The position numbers and the translations under genes were made by a program. A stretch of 60,933 nucleotides of DNA from Oceanicaulis sp. (GTDB taxonomy: Bacteria > Pseudomonadota > Alphaproteobacteria > Caulobacterales > Maricaulaceae). Shown in pieces: positions 18,642 to 30,980 of the stretch. The stretch spans positions 1-60,933 of the forward strand of contig JANQMI010000207.1 in NCBI GenBank assembly GCA_028280165.1. Reading direction: 5' to 3'. Each line of letters begins with the position of its first letter. Within the stretch, counting starts at the first letter, position 1. A model generated the notes under the pieces. It made no database searches. It was not told the DNA's origin and saw only the letters and a list, made by a program, of their open reading frames with translations.

Positions 18642-19663
18642 CAGCTCGCTCCATGGCTTGCGGCCACGAGACGCTCGAGAGCACGCTTGGCGCGCCCGTC
18701 ATCGATGGCCGCTTGGGCCAGCTCGGCCCCGTCTTTGAGGGTCTCCGCCAGGCCGGCCAGCTGTAGCGCTGCGGCCGCATTGATCACCACAATGTCCCGG
18801 TAGGCTGAGCGGTGTCCTTCGATAAGGGCTTTCAGGGCTTCAGCGTTCTCGGCGGGTTCGCCGCCCTTCAAATCCTCCAGCGCCGCTCTTGGAAGACCCG
18901 CCTGGTCTGGCGTGATTTCGTACTCGGTGATCGATCCATCCTCGTGAAGTTCGGCAACATAGGTACGGCCAGTGGTGGTGATTTCGTCGAGGCCATCCTC
19001 ACCGTGGACGATCAGCGCGCGTTCTGCGCCGAGATCGCGAAGCGCTTCGGCGAGGGGCTTGAGCCATTTGCGATCGAAGACGCCCAACAGCTGCCGTTTT
19101 GCGCCCGCTGGATTCGATAGCGGACCGAGTAAGTTGAAGATGGTGCGCACGCCTAACGTTCGGCGCGCCGGCCCCACGTGACGAACCGCGCCGTGATGGG
19201 CCTGAGCGAAAAGGAAAGCGACGCGTGCGTCCTGAAGGCTGCGCTCCAGCTGGTCCGGCTCGGCGAAGAGGTTTACGCCCACCGCTTCAAGAACCTCAGC
19301 AGATCCGGATTTAGACGAGGCCGCTTTATTGCCGTGCTTCGCCACGACGGCCCCTGCGCCTGCGGCCACTAGCGCTGCAGCCGTCGAAATATTCCAGGTT
19401 CCGCGGGCATCCCCGCCCGTGCCGCAGGTATCGATCGCCCCTTGCGGCGCTGAAACCGGTGTCATGCGGGCGCGCATGGCGCGGGCACCCACGGCCAGCG
19501 CTTTAGGGCTTTCTCCAAGCGCGGCCAATGCCATGAGAAAGCCGCCCACTTCGACCGGATCGGCTTCGCCCTCCATCAGAGCGTCAAACGCAGCTTCCAG
19601 CGCGTCAGGTTCAGGCTCCCGCCCCGCGGCGAGCGCGGTGATGGCCGGTTTCATACGCGACAT
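18641..19663 (-). CDS. trpD: Anthranilate phosphoribosyltransferase
   Basis: TrpD transfers the phosphoribosyl group of PRPP to anthranilate. The 340-residue product carries the glycine-rich CGTGGD PRPP loop, the NISTAAALV segment and [18 protein letters not shown], which contribute anthranilate and metal binding. It is a stand-alone enzyme, not fused to the TrpG amidotransferase as in some enteric bacteria. One-base overlaps join it to trpG upstream and trpC downstream. Confidence 0.97.
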   Translation of the reverse strand: MSRMKPAITALAAGREPEPDALEAAFDALMEGEADPVEVGGFLMALAALGESPKALAVGARAMRARMTPVSAPQGAIDTCGTGGDARGTWNISTAAALVAAGAGAVVAKHGNKAASSKSGSAEVLEAVGVNLFAEPDQLERSLQDARVAFLFAQAHHGAVRHVGPARRTLGVRTIFNLLGPLSNPAGAKRQLLGVFDRKWLKPLAEALRDLGAERALIVHGEDGLDEITTTGRTYVAELHEDGSITEYEITPDQAGLPRAALEDLKGGEPAENAEALKALIEGHRSAYRDIVVINAAAALQLAGLAETLKDGAELAQAAIDDGRAKRALERLVAASHGAS

Positions 19664-20256
19664 TAGGCAGCCTCCACCACACGGGGCGTCATGCCAGTGA
19701 GACGAAGGAAATTCGCCAACAGGGCGTGGCCATGTTCAGACGCGATGCTTTCAGGGTGGAATTGAACGCCATGGATTGGGCGTGTGGGGTGGGACAGGCC
19801 CATAATCTCACCATCAGCAGTGCGCGCCGTCACCTCCAGCACACTGGTCTCGGAAAGCTCTACAGACAAAGAGTGGTAGCGCGTGGCGGTGAAGGGCGAG
19901 GGCAGGTCCTTAAACACGCCTTTGCCGTCATGGAGCATCGGGCTGGTTTTGCCATGCATGATGGACTTGGCTTCGACGACTATCCCACCGAACACCTGCC
20001 CAATGGCTTGATGGCCCAAACAGACGCCAAGGATGGGAAGGTTTTCAGGAGCCCGCTCAATCAGCTCCAAGCAAATCCCGGCCTTGTCGGGGTCGCACGG
20101 GCCAGGGCTCAACAACACGCCGCTGGGATTAAGGGCCAAGGCCTCATCAACGCTCAATGCGTCATTGCGCACGACCTTCACCTCTGCCCCAAGCTGTTGA
20201 ACATAATGCACCAGGTTGAAGGTGAAGCTGTCATAGTTGTCGATGATCAGAAGCAT
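19663..20256 (-). CDS. trpG: Anthranilate synthase component II (glutamine amidotransferase)
   Basis: TrpG supplies ammonia from glutamine to TrpE. The 197-residue class I amidotransferase begins [17 protein letters not shown], has the nucleophile Cys in GVCLGHQA, and the His-Glu pair in GVQFHPES. It is separated from trpE by an oppositely transcribed gene, so it probably has its own promoter in the 85-base gap before the divergent deacetylase gene. It is coupled to trpD by a one-base overlap. Confidence 0.96.
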   Translation of the reverse strand: MLLIIDNYDSFTFNLVHYVQQLGAEVKVVRNDALSVDEALALNPSGVLLSPGPCDPDKAGICLELIERAPENLPILGVCLGHQAIGQVFGGIVVEAKSIMHGKTSPMLHDGKGVFKDLPSPFTATRYHSLSVELSETSVLEVTARTADGEIMGLSHPTRPIHGVQFHPESIASEHGHALLANFLRLTGMTPRVVEAA

Positions 20257-20283
20257 GGCTTTCGACCCGTTTGAAGTGGAGGA

Positions 20284-20298
20284 CAGACCTTAGGTCTG
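20284..20298. promoter_or_regulatory. 15-bp palindrome in the trpG / deacetylase divergent promoter region
   Basis: CAGACCT-T-AGGTCTG is a perfect inverted repeat with 7-bp arms, centred 35 bases upstream of the trpG start and about 50 bases upstream of the deacetylase start. It is too short and lacks a T-run to be a terminator. An operator for a dimeric repressor is a reasonable guess, but the factor is unknown. Confidence 0.45.
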
Positions 20299-20341
20299 AG
20301 AACCCGCGCCGCCAACCGCGACTCGCTGTAAATGCCTGTTC

Positions 20342-21274
20342 ATGAGCCGTTTGTCGTCATCTGCGCCGCAGATCGGAGCCGCCTTGGCTGCAGGACTGAT
20401 GATCCTGTCCGCCATGGCGTTCGATGTTGGCGTGCCAGCGGAGTCAAAGCCGGTGTCCAGCGCGACCGCTGACCCGGCGCAGACCGGTGGCGACGACCAT
20501 GCCTTCTTTGCTGCCGCTGTGACCACAGCCCCTGGATTGCGTGCAGGCGCGCCCGGTGTCGATGCGGGGCTTGCGTCTGGTGTCCCAGCGCCTTTGGACA
20601 TCGCCGATCTGGCGTCCCCGCCCAGATTGGCGGTCATCATCGACGATGTGGCGGATTTGGAGACTGCCGACGCGATCTGGTCGCTGGGCATCCCGGTTAC
20701 CCTCGCTATTCTGCCCTATGCGGACCAGTCGCAGCTGATTGCCACGCGGGCAGGCACCCGTGAGATATTTCTGCATCTACCCATGGAGCCGGTGGGGCTG
20801 CAGGACCCTGGACCCTATGCGCTGACCAAGACACTTGCGGGGGACTCACTGTCTGCGCGGGTCCGATGGGCTCTGGATCAGGTGCCAGGTGCGGCTGGGT
20901 TCAACAACCATATGGGCAGTCGCCTGACCGCTGATGAAACAATGATGGCTCAGGTTTTTGACGCTCTGGATGGCCACCAGGATCGGCTAATCTTCGTCGA
21001 TTCTCTAACCCATCCTGGGTCGGTGGCGCGCGAAATGGCGCTTCAATCCGGATTTCAGGCCTTTGATCGCGACATCTTCCTGGATCACGACCCCGCAGCG
21101 GCTGCGATCGAGGCTCAACTCCAGGCGGCTTTGGACAGGGCCGTGACATCTGGACAGGCCATTGCCATTGGGCATCCCAGGCCAGAAACGCTCGCGGCTC
21201 TTCAGGATTTGGCGGACAAAGCAGACGCGGCCGGCGTTGAAATCGTCCCCATCGCGGCTCTCAGGCCGGGCTAG
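20342..21274 (+). CDS. Divergent polysaccharide deacetylase family protein (YibQ-like)
   Basis: The 310-residue protein has a hydrophobic N-terminal segment (about residues 13-30) suggesting export or membrane anchoring, followed by a divergent polysaccharide deacetylase domain. Motifs typical of this family are LAVIIDDV, LAILPYA, IFLHLPMEP, NHMGSRLT, FVDSLT and AIAIGHPRPETL. Some family members act on cell-wall or exported polysaccharide near division proteins, but the substrate is not known. The gene lies on the opposite strand within the trp cluster. Its TAG stop overlaps the trpE stop inside a CTAG palindrome. Confidence 0.85.
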   Translation: MSRLSSSAPQIGAALAAGLMILSAMAFDVGVPAESKPVSSATADPAQTGGDDHAFFAAAVTTAPGLRAGAPGVDAGLASGVPAPLDIADLASPPRLAVIIDDVADLETADAIWSLGIPVTLAILPYADQSQLIATRAGTREIFLHLPMEPVGLQDPGPYALTKTLAGDSLSARVRWALDQVPGAAGFNNHMGSRLTADETMMAQVFDALDGHQDRLIFVDSLTHPGSVAREMALQSGFQAFDRDIFLDHDPAAAAIEAQLQAALDRAVTSGQAIAIGHPRPETLAALQDLADKADAAGVEIVPIAALRPG

Positions 21275-22773
21275 GCAAATCGCCAGGCTTCGGCTGCGGC
21301 GCGAAACAACGCCCTGGCTTTATTCACGGTCTCGACACGTTCCGCTTCGGGGTCTGAGTCCAGCACCACGCCGGCTCCGGCCTGGACATTGATCTTGCCG
21401 TCTTTGATCACCGCAGTGCGCAGGGCGATACAGACGTCCATATCGCCATCAGCTCCAAAATACCCGACGGAACCGGCATAGATACCGCGCCGGTGGGGCT
21501 CCAATTCATCGATAATCTCCATGGCCCGAACTTTCGGAGCTCCAGAGACTGTGCCGGCCGGGAAACCTGACATCAGAGCGCTGACCGCGTCATGGCCGTC
21601 GTCCAGGTCACCCTCAACATTGGAGACGATGTGCATAACATGGCTATAGCGTTCGATAATCTCGCGTTCGGTAATCCGAACTGTTCCAGGTTTGGCAACC
21701 CGACCCACATCATTGCGGCCCAGATCAAGCAGCATCAGGTGTTCGGCCCGTTCCTTGGGATCGGCCAGCAGATCGGCTTCGAAAGCGTCATCGGCATCTT
21801 TGGTCTGGCCGCGCGGGCGTGTGCCCGCAATCGGGCGGACCGTGACTGTGCCCTCACGGAGCCGTACCAGGATTTCCGGGCTCGACCCGCAGATGGCAAA
21901 ACCTGAGAAATTGAAGAAGAACAGGAAGGGCGAGGGATTGGTTCGCCTTAAAGAGCGGTAGAGCGAAAAGGCCGGCAGATCGAACGGCGCGGAAAACCGC
22001 TGGCTGGGCACAATCTGGAATGCATCGCCGGCGCGAATATAGCGGCGGGCCGTATCGACTGCGTCACGATAATCCTGATCGCTCATATTCGATTGCGGCA
22101 TTTGCGGCGGCGTCGGGCGACGTTCGGTCTGGATCGGGGCTGGCGTATCGAGCCGAGAAAACACCGCTTCAATCCGGCGGCGGGCGGCGTCGACTTGAAG
22201 GGCTGGATCTTCGCCGTCCCGTGGGCGCACCGGCGCAGCAGCCAGGATTTCCTGTCTTAGGGCGTCAAAGACCACCATGACGCGGGGCCTGACCATCAAC
22301 CCGTCGGGCGTGCCTAACGGGTCGGCCTCAGCATGACTGGGCAATTTCTCAACATGGCGCACCATGTCATATCCCAGATAGCCAAACAGGCCCGCACTGA
22401 TGGGCGGTACGCCCGAGGGCAGGGGCATGCGCGTCGCATCCAACACAGCCCTGAGGGACTCCAGCGGGTCCTGGTCTGCGGGTTCAAAAGCGCCGGGGGC
22501 CATGCCAGGCGCGGGCGCGCGGGCGATGGAAGCGGTCTGTCCATCGCATTTCCAGATCAGGTCCGGATCCAGCCCAATCGCAGAATAGCGGCCGCGAAAT
22601 GCACCGCCTTCCACGCTTTCCAGCAGGAATGTGTTGGTCCCGCCCGCCGCCAGCTTCAGATAGGCCGACACCGGGGTTTCGAGGTCATCGACACGGCGCG
22701 CCGTGATCAGGACGGGATTACCCGCCGCAACAGCGTCAACAGCGGCCTCAATATCGGGCGCAAAATCAGGCAT
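21271..22773 (-). CDS. trpE: Anthranilate synthase component I
   Basis: TrpE converts chorismate to anthranilate using ammonia from TrpG. The 500-residue protein contains the N-terminal LLES motif (residues 50-53), the tryptophan feedback-binding element, and the chorismate-binding core with ERAEHLMLLDLGRND and GTVSGAPKVRAMEI. Feedback inhibition by tryptophan is therefore expected. It starts 6 bases after the ppiD stop, so it is probably transcribed with ppiD. No leader peptide with clustered Trp codons is visible before it. Confidence 0.96.
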   Translation of the reverse strand: MPDFAPDIEAAVDAVAAGNPVLITARRVDDLETPVSAYLKLAAGGTNTFLLESVEGGAFRGRYSAIGLDPDLIWKCDGQTASIARAPAPGMAPGAFEPADQDPLESLRAVLDATRMPLPSGVPPISAGLFGYLGYDMVRHVEKLPSHAEADPLGTPDGLMVRPRVMVVFDALRQEILAAAPVRPRDGEDPALQVDAARRRIEAVFSRLDTPAPIQTERRPTPPQMPQSNMSDQDYRDAVDTARRYIRAGDAFQIVPSQRFSAPFDLPAFSLYRSLRRTNPSPFLFFFNFSGFAICGSSPEILVRLREGTVTVRPIAGTRPRGQTKDADDAFEADLLADPKERAEHLMLLDLGRNDVGRVAKPGTVRITEREIIERYSHVMHIVSNVEGDLDDGHDAVSALMSGFPAGTVSGAPKVRAMEIIDELEPHRRGIYAGSVGYFGADGDMDVCIALRTAVIKDGKINVQAGAGVVLDSDPEAERVETVNKARALFRAAAEAWRFA

Positions 22774-22779
22774 AGCGGA

Positions 22780-24678
22780 TCATGGCAGCGTGTTGGGTTC
22801 GATACGTCCAAGCGCCAGATCGATAAGTTCCTGATTCTGGTAGACTTCGTAGCTGGCAAAGAGGGCGCTTTCGAGGGCGATCGTCAGATCGTTGCCAAGC
22901 TCATCGGACAGGGCCGCTTGCTGGAGGGGGTCGAAGGCCTGTTGCGGGGGTGTGATGATATCGGTCACAACGGCGACGACGCGCGTGGTCGGATCGCTGG
23001 CCCGGGCTTCGAACGCCATGTTGAGGTCTTGAGCAAAGGCGGACTGAACAACCTGGCGGCTGAACGGGCCTGTGGTTTCTTCGCGGCCCAGGATTGCGGC
23101 TTCCACAACACTGCCAGGCAGGCTTGCGGCAACTTCATTCAAGCTTTCGCCACCCTGGATCCGTGTCAGCGCCTGATCGAGCAGGCTCTGGAGCTGATCA
23201 TCAATGGTCCGCGTTCTCCAGACCGATTCTGCGAACTCGCGAATTTCGCCGACCGCGGGCAGGCGCTCTTCGGTGATTTCGTCGACACGGATCATGAAAT
23301 ACCCGTTTGTGCCAAAGAGTTCCGGGTCGGTCTCAAAGCCCTGAGGCGCAGCGAAGACGGCCGTCACGATTTCAGGTGCGCTTTGAAGGGTTGCCGCAGG
23401 AATCCCTTCAACGGTTGTGCCGCGGGCGGTCATGAAGTCAAAACGTTCGATCGGAACACCCGCTAGCGCGCCGGCCGCCTCAAAGTCGAGGCCTTGGCTT
23501 CGCGCGTCTTCAAACCGGGACAGAGCGTCGGCCATGAGTTCTTCGGCCTGCGCACCGCTGAGTTCTTCCAGAAGGGCTGGTCGCTGCATCTCAAACGTGG
23601 GCACGACCGGATCAATTGCCGCATCGACTTGCACCACGCGCCAGCCCAGCCGGCCCTCCACAGCAAAGACGTCGCCAGACTGCGCAGCAAATGCAGCATC
23701 GGAGATCGCGACATCGGGAATTTCGAAGGCCTGGACGTCAGTCAGGCTAACGCCATCGCCTAGACCGGCTTCGATTGGGTTCTGACCGGCTTGAAGCGCT
23801 GCGACGCCAGCATTGGCTTCAGCTTCATCGGCCGCAATCCATTGTGTAAGGGACCGAGTTGCAGGGTCGGCCAGCGCTCCGGTGTCGACCTGGAATTGGT
23901 AGAGGTCTCGAAGATCCTGTTCGGGAATGTCCACGTCGCGGATGTAGTCAATCGGGTTTAACCGAACCAACGTGAATTGACGCTGTTCAGGCTGTTGAAA
24001 GATCTGGGAATTTTCTGCAATGAAGCTCTCAAGGACTTCATCGCTAGGCGCTGCAATCTCTCCAACCAGGCTCGCCGGCAGAAGCAGAGCGGAAATCGAG
24101 CGGCGCTCTTCTTCAAACGAGCGCCGGGACGACGAGAAGACGGTGGGGGCCTGAACGCCACCGACAATCGCGCTCAACACCTGGATGCGTAGCAGCTCGT
24201 CGCGCAATTCGGCTTCAAAGACTTGCCCGGCACGGGGGCCGGAATAGCCGTTATTGCGCAAGACCGTCAGATAGGTTTCCTGGTCAAACTGGCCGCTAAA
24301 CGGGTTGCGGAAGGCTTCGATTTCCGAAATCGCATCAAGCACCTGCTGGTTGGACACGGCCAGTCCCAATTCACGCGCCTTGGCCTCGACCGCAGCTTGA
24401 GCGGTCAGGAACTGAACGACTTGTTCGCCGATGCCCAATTCATCAGCCTGTTCGCGCGTGAAACGCGGGTTTTGGGCCTGAATATTGGTGATCTGGCGCT
24501 CATAGGTGCGCTGCAGGTCGGCCACCCCTACGCGTTCGCCGCCAACCACGACAGCTGCCGTGCCGGCCCCGCGAAAAATGTCATTGACTCCGAAGAGCGC
24601 GAAGGCGGCGATAAGGAGCACAATGATGAAGCCGCCAACAATGGGAGAACGGGCAAGAGCGCGGATTGCAGAAAGCAT
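22780..24678 (-). CDS. ppiD: Membrane-anchored peptidylprolyl isomerase (PpiD/SurA-like)
   Basis: The 632-residue protein starts MLSAIRALARSP followed by one hydrophobic anchor (about residues 14-34), then a SurA_N-like chaperone domain, a parvulin-like rotamase region in the middle (about residues 230-370) and a long C-terminal domain. PpiD is an inner-membrane, periplasm-facing chaperone for outer-membrane proteins. The start at 24678 gives a normal N-in signal anchor; the frame is open to 24858 but that part is Arg-rich and lacks a start with support. ppiD next to trpE and tpiA is a familiar alphaproteobacterial arrangement. Confidence 0.9.
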   Translation of the reverse strand: MLSAIRALARSPIVGGFIIVLLIAAFALFGVNDIFRGAGTAAVVVGGERVGVADLQRTYERQITNIQAQNPRFTREQADELGIGEQVVQFLTAQAAVEAKARELGLAVSNQQVLDAISEIEAFRNPFSGQFDQETYLTVLRNNGYSGPRAGQVFEAELRDELLRIQVLSAIVGGVQAPTVFSSSRRSFEEERRSISALLLPASLVGEIAAPSDEVLESFIAENSQIFQQPEQRQFTLVRLNPIDYIRDVDIPEQDLRDLYQFQVDTGALADPATRSLTQWIAADEAEANAGVAALQAGQNPIEAGLGDGVSLTDVQAFEIPDVAISDAAFAAQSGDVFAVEGRLGWRVVQVDAAIDPVVPTFEMQRPALLEELSGAQAEELMADALSRFEDARSQGLDFEAAGALAGVPIERFDFMTARGTTVEGIPAATLQSAPEIVTAVFAAPQGFETDPELFGTNGYFMIRVDEITEERLPAVGEIREFAESVWRTRTIDDQLQSLLDQALTRIQGGESLNEVAASLPGSVVEAAILGREETTGPFSRQVVQSAFAQDLNMAFEARASDPTTRVVAVVTDIITPPQQAFDPLQQAALSDELGNDLTIALESALFASYEVYQNQELIDLALGRIEPNTLP

Positions 24679-24832
24679 GGTCGTTGAGCTACCGGCTGAG
24701 AAGTGAACGGAAGTTGGGCGGACCCTAGCTTTCAGGCGTTTGCCGGGCAAGCGTGCGACACGGTACATTGCCGCTGCGCACGCACGCTGGTATCGCTCCC
24801 GGCCTGTCATTCGCGCCGGGGAGGGCCAAGGC

Positions 24833-25561
24833 ATGCGACGCGCACTGATTGCGGGCAATTGGAAATTACACGGTCAGCGCCAGGATCTGCAGTGGCTGGA
24901 AGCCTTGTCCAGCCAGCTGGGAAAGCCTCCAGCCTGTGACATCGTACTCTGCCCTCCAGCAACGCTATTGTCGGACATGGTCGGTCAGGCTCCAGACTGG
25001 ATCGCTGTGGGCGCTCAAGACTGCTCGCGCCATGGGTCAGGAGCCCATACGGGCGAGATTTCCGCGGCGATGCTGGCCGATATCGGATGCCGCTATGTGA
25101 TTGTTGGTCACAGCGAAAGGCGGGCTGACCATGGTGAGACCGACGCTGTCGTCAAAGCCAAGGCCGAACAGGCATTAGCGGTAGGGCTTACGCCGATCAT
25201 TTGCCTGGGTGAAAGTCTGCAGGAGCGCGATGCCGGCAGAGCCGATGAGGTCTGCCAGGCGCAATTGCTAGCCAGTCTACCTGATGCTGCGGCAAGCGAT
25301 GTTATCATCGCCTATGAACCGATCTGGGCGATCGGGACCGGGCGAACGGCCAGCGCCGAGCAGGCCCAGGATATTCATCAGGTCTTGCGGGCCGCGTTTC
25401 GCGGGCAGAACCGCGACGCGTTGCGTATCCTGTATGGAGGCTCGGTGAAGCCGGACAATGCCGCTGCGCTGCTGCGCCAGCCCGATATTGATGGGGCGCT
25501 TGTGGGCGGCGCGAGCCTCGACCCAGTCAGTTTTGCCGCAATTATTGATTCGGTTGGGTAA
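24833..25561 (+). CDS. tpiA: Triosephosphate isomerase
   Basis: TpiA interconverts dihydroxyacetone phosphate and glyceraldehyde 3-phosphate. The 242-residue TIM barrel has catalytic Lys11 (GNWKLHG), His in VGHSERR, Glu in AYEPIWAIGTG and the phosphate-binding YGGSVKPDNA loop. The ATG at 24833 follows GGGAGGGCC at good spacing; an upstream in-frame extension to 24740 encodes an Arg-rich, non-homologous stretch and is rejected. It is divergent from ppiD with a 154-base gap. Confidence 0.97.
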   Translation: MRRALIAGNWKLHGQRQDLQWLEALSSQLGKPPACDIVLCPPATLLSDMVGQAPDWIAVGAQDCSRHGSGAHTGEISAAMLADIGCRYVIVGHSERRADHGETDAVVKAKAEQALAVGLTPIICLGESLQERDAGRADEVCQAQLLASLPDAAASDVIIAYEPIWAIGTGRTASAEQAQDIHQVLRAAFRGQNRDALRILYGGSVKPDNAAALLRQPDIDGALVGGASLDPVSFAAIIDSVG

Positions 25562-25636
25562 TCCGATCTTCAGCTTTTTATCTCACCCTGCAGCTTGGTC
25601 TGGCTCAGCAGAACGCTGGTGGAGCAGGGATAATCA

Positions 25637-26638
25637 ATGGCTGACCCCGATTATGGTCGTGCAAGTGTCGCGCTTTTTGATCCGGTGCACGTAAACCTGC
25701 GCACGACGCGATATGCCTTGCAGCAGCTGGGTTTTCGCTCGATTGAATCGATCAGCGACCTGGCCGATATGAAGCGCCGTCTTAATGAAGATGCGCCGCA
25801 TCTGGTGGTGCTGGAAACCGGTGATCACGAGGCAGACGTCTTCCGCATGGTTCGGGCTGTGCGATCGGGTGAATTGTCCAACAATCCTTTCACCGCAATC
25901 ATCGTCACGAGCTGGAAGCGCGAAACAGCGCTGGTCAGAGAAGCGATTGGGTGTGGCGCAGACGATGTCATCATCCGCCCGTTTTCGACCAGTTTTGCGG
26001 AAAACCGTATTCGAACCCTTATTCGCGGCCGAAAGCCGTTCATCGTCACGAGCGACTATATCGGCCCGGACCGCCGCAAGGATGGGACGCGGGGCGATGG
26101 CGCGCCTCCGATTGAAGCGCCCAACGTGCTTCAAGCCGTGATTGACGACGACAAAGAGGCGCTCACGCGCGCTCGGGTCTGGATTGACGAAGCTCAGCAG
26201 ACTGTCGATGCCGAACGCCTACGCCGTCTCTGCCTGAGAGTGATTATCGGTGCCGAAGCCGCAGCGCGTGAGATGAAGGCCGGTCGCCGTCCTGTGATCG
26301 ACCTGGAGGAATTCCAAAAAGGAGCCCGCGAAGTGCGCACGCGCATTGCGCGAATGCGATCGTCAGAAGCAACCCGTGTGGCCCAGGCTTTGTGCGAGGT
26401 TGCGGCTGAATTGCGCGAACGCGAAGGCTTGACCGAAGCCAATCTTTCCCTGGCTAAGGAATTGGCCATGGCCGCCTATGTGGCCTTTGCTGGCGATGAT
26501 GGGATTGAACGCTCCGCGGATGAAATCGAGAAGGCGGCTGCCGCGCTTCAACAGCGCATGGCCAGCGCTGCCGCACGCAAGGCTGAACCCGACGCTAGCG
26601 CGCAGGGCGAGGCTGGGCTAAAACGCGCGGCCAGTTAG
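25637..26638 (+). CDS. Degenerate receiver-domain protein, unknown function
   Basis: The 333-residue protein begins with a response-regulator-like receiver domain (about residues 8-130), but the features needed for phosphorylation are altered. The strand-3 position normally held by the phospho-accepting Asp is Glu60 (HLVVLETG), only one Asp remains in the acidic pocket (ALFDPV), and the usual Lys-Pro-Phe reads Arg-Pro-Phe (IIRPFS). A linker with TSDYIGPDRRKDG follows, then a long helical region rich in Glu, Arg and Ala, without a recognisable DNA-binding domain. It is placed between tpiA and secG and may be part of their operon. The Glu could lock it in an active-like state; the partner is unknown. 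Confidence 0.75.
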   Translation: MADPDYGRASVALFDPVHVNLRTTRYALQQLGFRSIESISDLADMKRRLNEDAPHLVVLETGDHEADVFRMVRAVRSGELSNNPFTAIIVTSWKRETALVREAIGCGADDVIIRPFSTSFAENRIRTLIRGRKPFIVTSDYIGPDRRKDGTRGDGAPPIEAPNVLQAVIDDDKEALTRARVWIDEAQQTVDAERLRRLCLRVIIGAEAAAREMKAGRRPVIDLEEFQKGAREVRTRIARMRSSEATRVAQALCEVAAELREREGLTEANLSLAKELAMAAYVAFAGDDGIERSADEIEKAAAALQQRMASAAARKAEPDASAQGEAGLKRAAS

Positions 26639-26695
26639 GCGCTCAGGCACGCTTGAGCGCTCCCCATTTCCCTTCGCGTGGATCGCCGCCAGACC

Positions 26696-27067
26696 ATGAC
26701 CGTCGTACTGCTGATTATCCTGTTGCTCGTCACCGTTGCCATGGTGGGCGTTATTCTTATGCAACGCTCAGAGGGCGGGGCCCTGGGGATCGGAGGTGGC
26801 CCTGGCGGCATGATGAGCGGTCGAAGCGCTGAGAGCCTGCTCACTCGCACCACCATGATCCTGGGCATTGTGTTTATGGGCACCTGCATCGTGCTGGCTG
26901 TCATGTCCGGGGCCTCGACCAGTGGCGATTCTGTCACCAATGAATTGGTGGAAGAGGACGGGTCCGACCTGCCCTTCAGTTTCGACGACACCGAAGGTGA
27001 CGTGCCCGCTGAAGTCCCGGGCGATGAACCGGCCAGCGACGACGAGCCGGAAGTGCCGGGCCGCTAA
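26696..27067 (+). CDS. secG: Preprotein translocase subunit SecG
   Basis: SecG is the small accessory subunit of the SecYEG protein-export channel. The 123-residue product has two membrane helices (about residues 2-23 and 50-72) joined by the conserved cytoplasmic loop MQRSEGGALGIGGG, which is the family signature. The acidic, Pro-rich C-terminal tail (about residues 80-123) is longer than in enteric SecG but common in alphaproteobacteria. I chose the ATG at 26696; a GTG at 26678 is also possible. Confidence 0.93.
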   Translation: MTVVLLIILLLVTVAMVGVILMQRSEGGALGIGGGPGGMMSGRSAESLLTRTTMILGIVFMGTCIVLAVMSGASTSGDSVTNELVEEDGSDLPFSFDDTEGDVPAEVPGDEPASDDEPEVPGR

Positions 27068-27078
27068 GCCTGCATAGC

Positions 27079-27504
27079 GTGTTTTCATTGCTAAGTTCGC
27101 CAGAGATCATCCTCTGGCCGGTGATGGCTCACCTGCTGCTGGTGCTGGGCCTTTATGCCTGGCTGACGTTAGAGCGCTTCTTCAATGCTGTAGCCGGACG
27201 AACGGCCTATAAATCGCTGTTGCTACCCGGTGGGGACCAGGGCCGGGCGGCGCGCGTGGCAGCGAATTTGAACAATCAATTCCAGGCTCCGGTCCTATTT
27301 CACATTGTTGCGCTGACGCTTTGGCTGACGGAAATGGTCACGACGGCAGATGTGATTATGGCCTGGGTTTTCCTGGCCGGGCGCGGGGTTCACACCCTGG
27401 TTCACGCTTTCAGTACCAACGTTATCGCGCGCGGCCTCGTCTTCTCGGTCAACTTCTCCGCCCTGTGCGGATTATGGCTCAGTTTTTTCTGGCGCGTGCT
27501 CTAG
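27079..27504 (+). CDS. MAPEG-family membrane protein
   Basis: The 141-residue protein has four predicted membrane helices. It matches the MAPEG superfamily (membrane-associated proteins in eicosanoid and glutathione metabolism), with the conserved region around RVAANLNNQFQAPVLFHIVAL and the R-G-x-H-T-L segment in GRGVHTLVH. Bacterial members may be glutathione transferases or peroxidases, but the substrate cannot be read from sequence. It starts with GTG at 27079, 11 bases after secG. Confidence 0.8.
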   Translation: MFSLLSSPEIILWPVMAHLLLVLGLYAWLTLERFFNAVAGRTAYKSLLLPGGDQGRAARVAANLNNQFQAPVLFHIVALTLWLTEMVTTADVIMAWVFLAGRGVHTLVHAFSTNVIARGLVFSVNFSALCGLWLSFFWRVL

Positions 27505-29226
<1,722 letters not shown>

Positions 29227-29340
29227 AAGCCCTGCATCACCTCTTGCCCCTTGGCTGCGAAACCTGTATCACCCGCCGCTCAGCTCTCGGGGGCACCCGT
29301 GAGCGGCCAGTTTTGAACACCGTGAGTGTAGGAGAGACCC

Positions 29341-29523
29341 ATGGCGGTCCCTAAGAGTAAGATCACCAAGTCCAAGCGTGGCATGCGCCGCGCGCACGAT
29401 GCCATTGGCTCCACGGCCTACATCGAGGACAAGGAGTCCGGCGAGCTGCGCCGTCCGCACCATATCGACCTGAAGTCGGGCATGTATCGCGGCAAGCAGA
29501 TCCTCGAGCCCAAAGACGACTGA
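29341..29523 (+). CDS. rpmF: 50S ribosomal protein L32
   Basis: This 60-residue basic protein is ribosomal protein L32. It begins [20 protein letters not shown] and contains [18 protein letters not shown], diagnostic of the alphaproteobacterial zinc-free form. The zinc-binding cysteines present in some bacterial L32 proteins are absent, which is normal for this group. A GGAGAG ribosome-binding site precedes the ATG. A strong terminator follows at 29564-29597, so it is probably a single-gene unit; plsX, a frequent neighbour elsewhere, is not adjacent. Confidence 0.95.
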   Translation: MAVPKSKITKSKRGMRRAHDAIGSTAYIEDKESGELRRPHHIDLKSGMYRGKQILEPKDD

Positions 29524-29563
29524 TTTCGCGCTTCAGCGCCTGTTGCGCTGGCGAATGACAGAT

Positions 29564-29597
29564 AAAGCCCTGCACCAGACTAAGGTGCGGGGCTTTT
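29564..29597 (+). terminator. Rho-independent terminator after rpmF
   Basis: Arms AAAGCCCTGCACC (29564-29576) and GGTGCGGGGCTTT (29584-29596) form a 13-bp stem with one T-G wobble and a 7-base loop, ending in TTTT. It lies 40 bases after the rpmF stop. A smaller CAGCGC/GCGCTG hairpin sits just before it at 29534-29550. Confidence 0.9.
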
Positions 29598-29621
29598 CGT
29601 GTTGGGGACCCTCGGCTATGA

Positions 29622-30953
<1,332 letters not shown>

Positions 30954-30980
30954 GCCTTTTCGAAGACCGCGCGCCTTTCT

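Noticed and set aside
22333..23466. 377-codon plus-strand open frame opposite trpE and ppiD
   Set aside because: It spans the antisense of two solid genes across their junction and has no domain signature.
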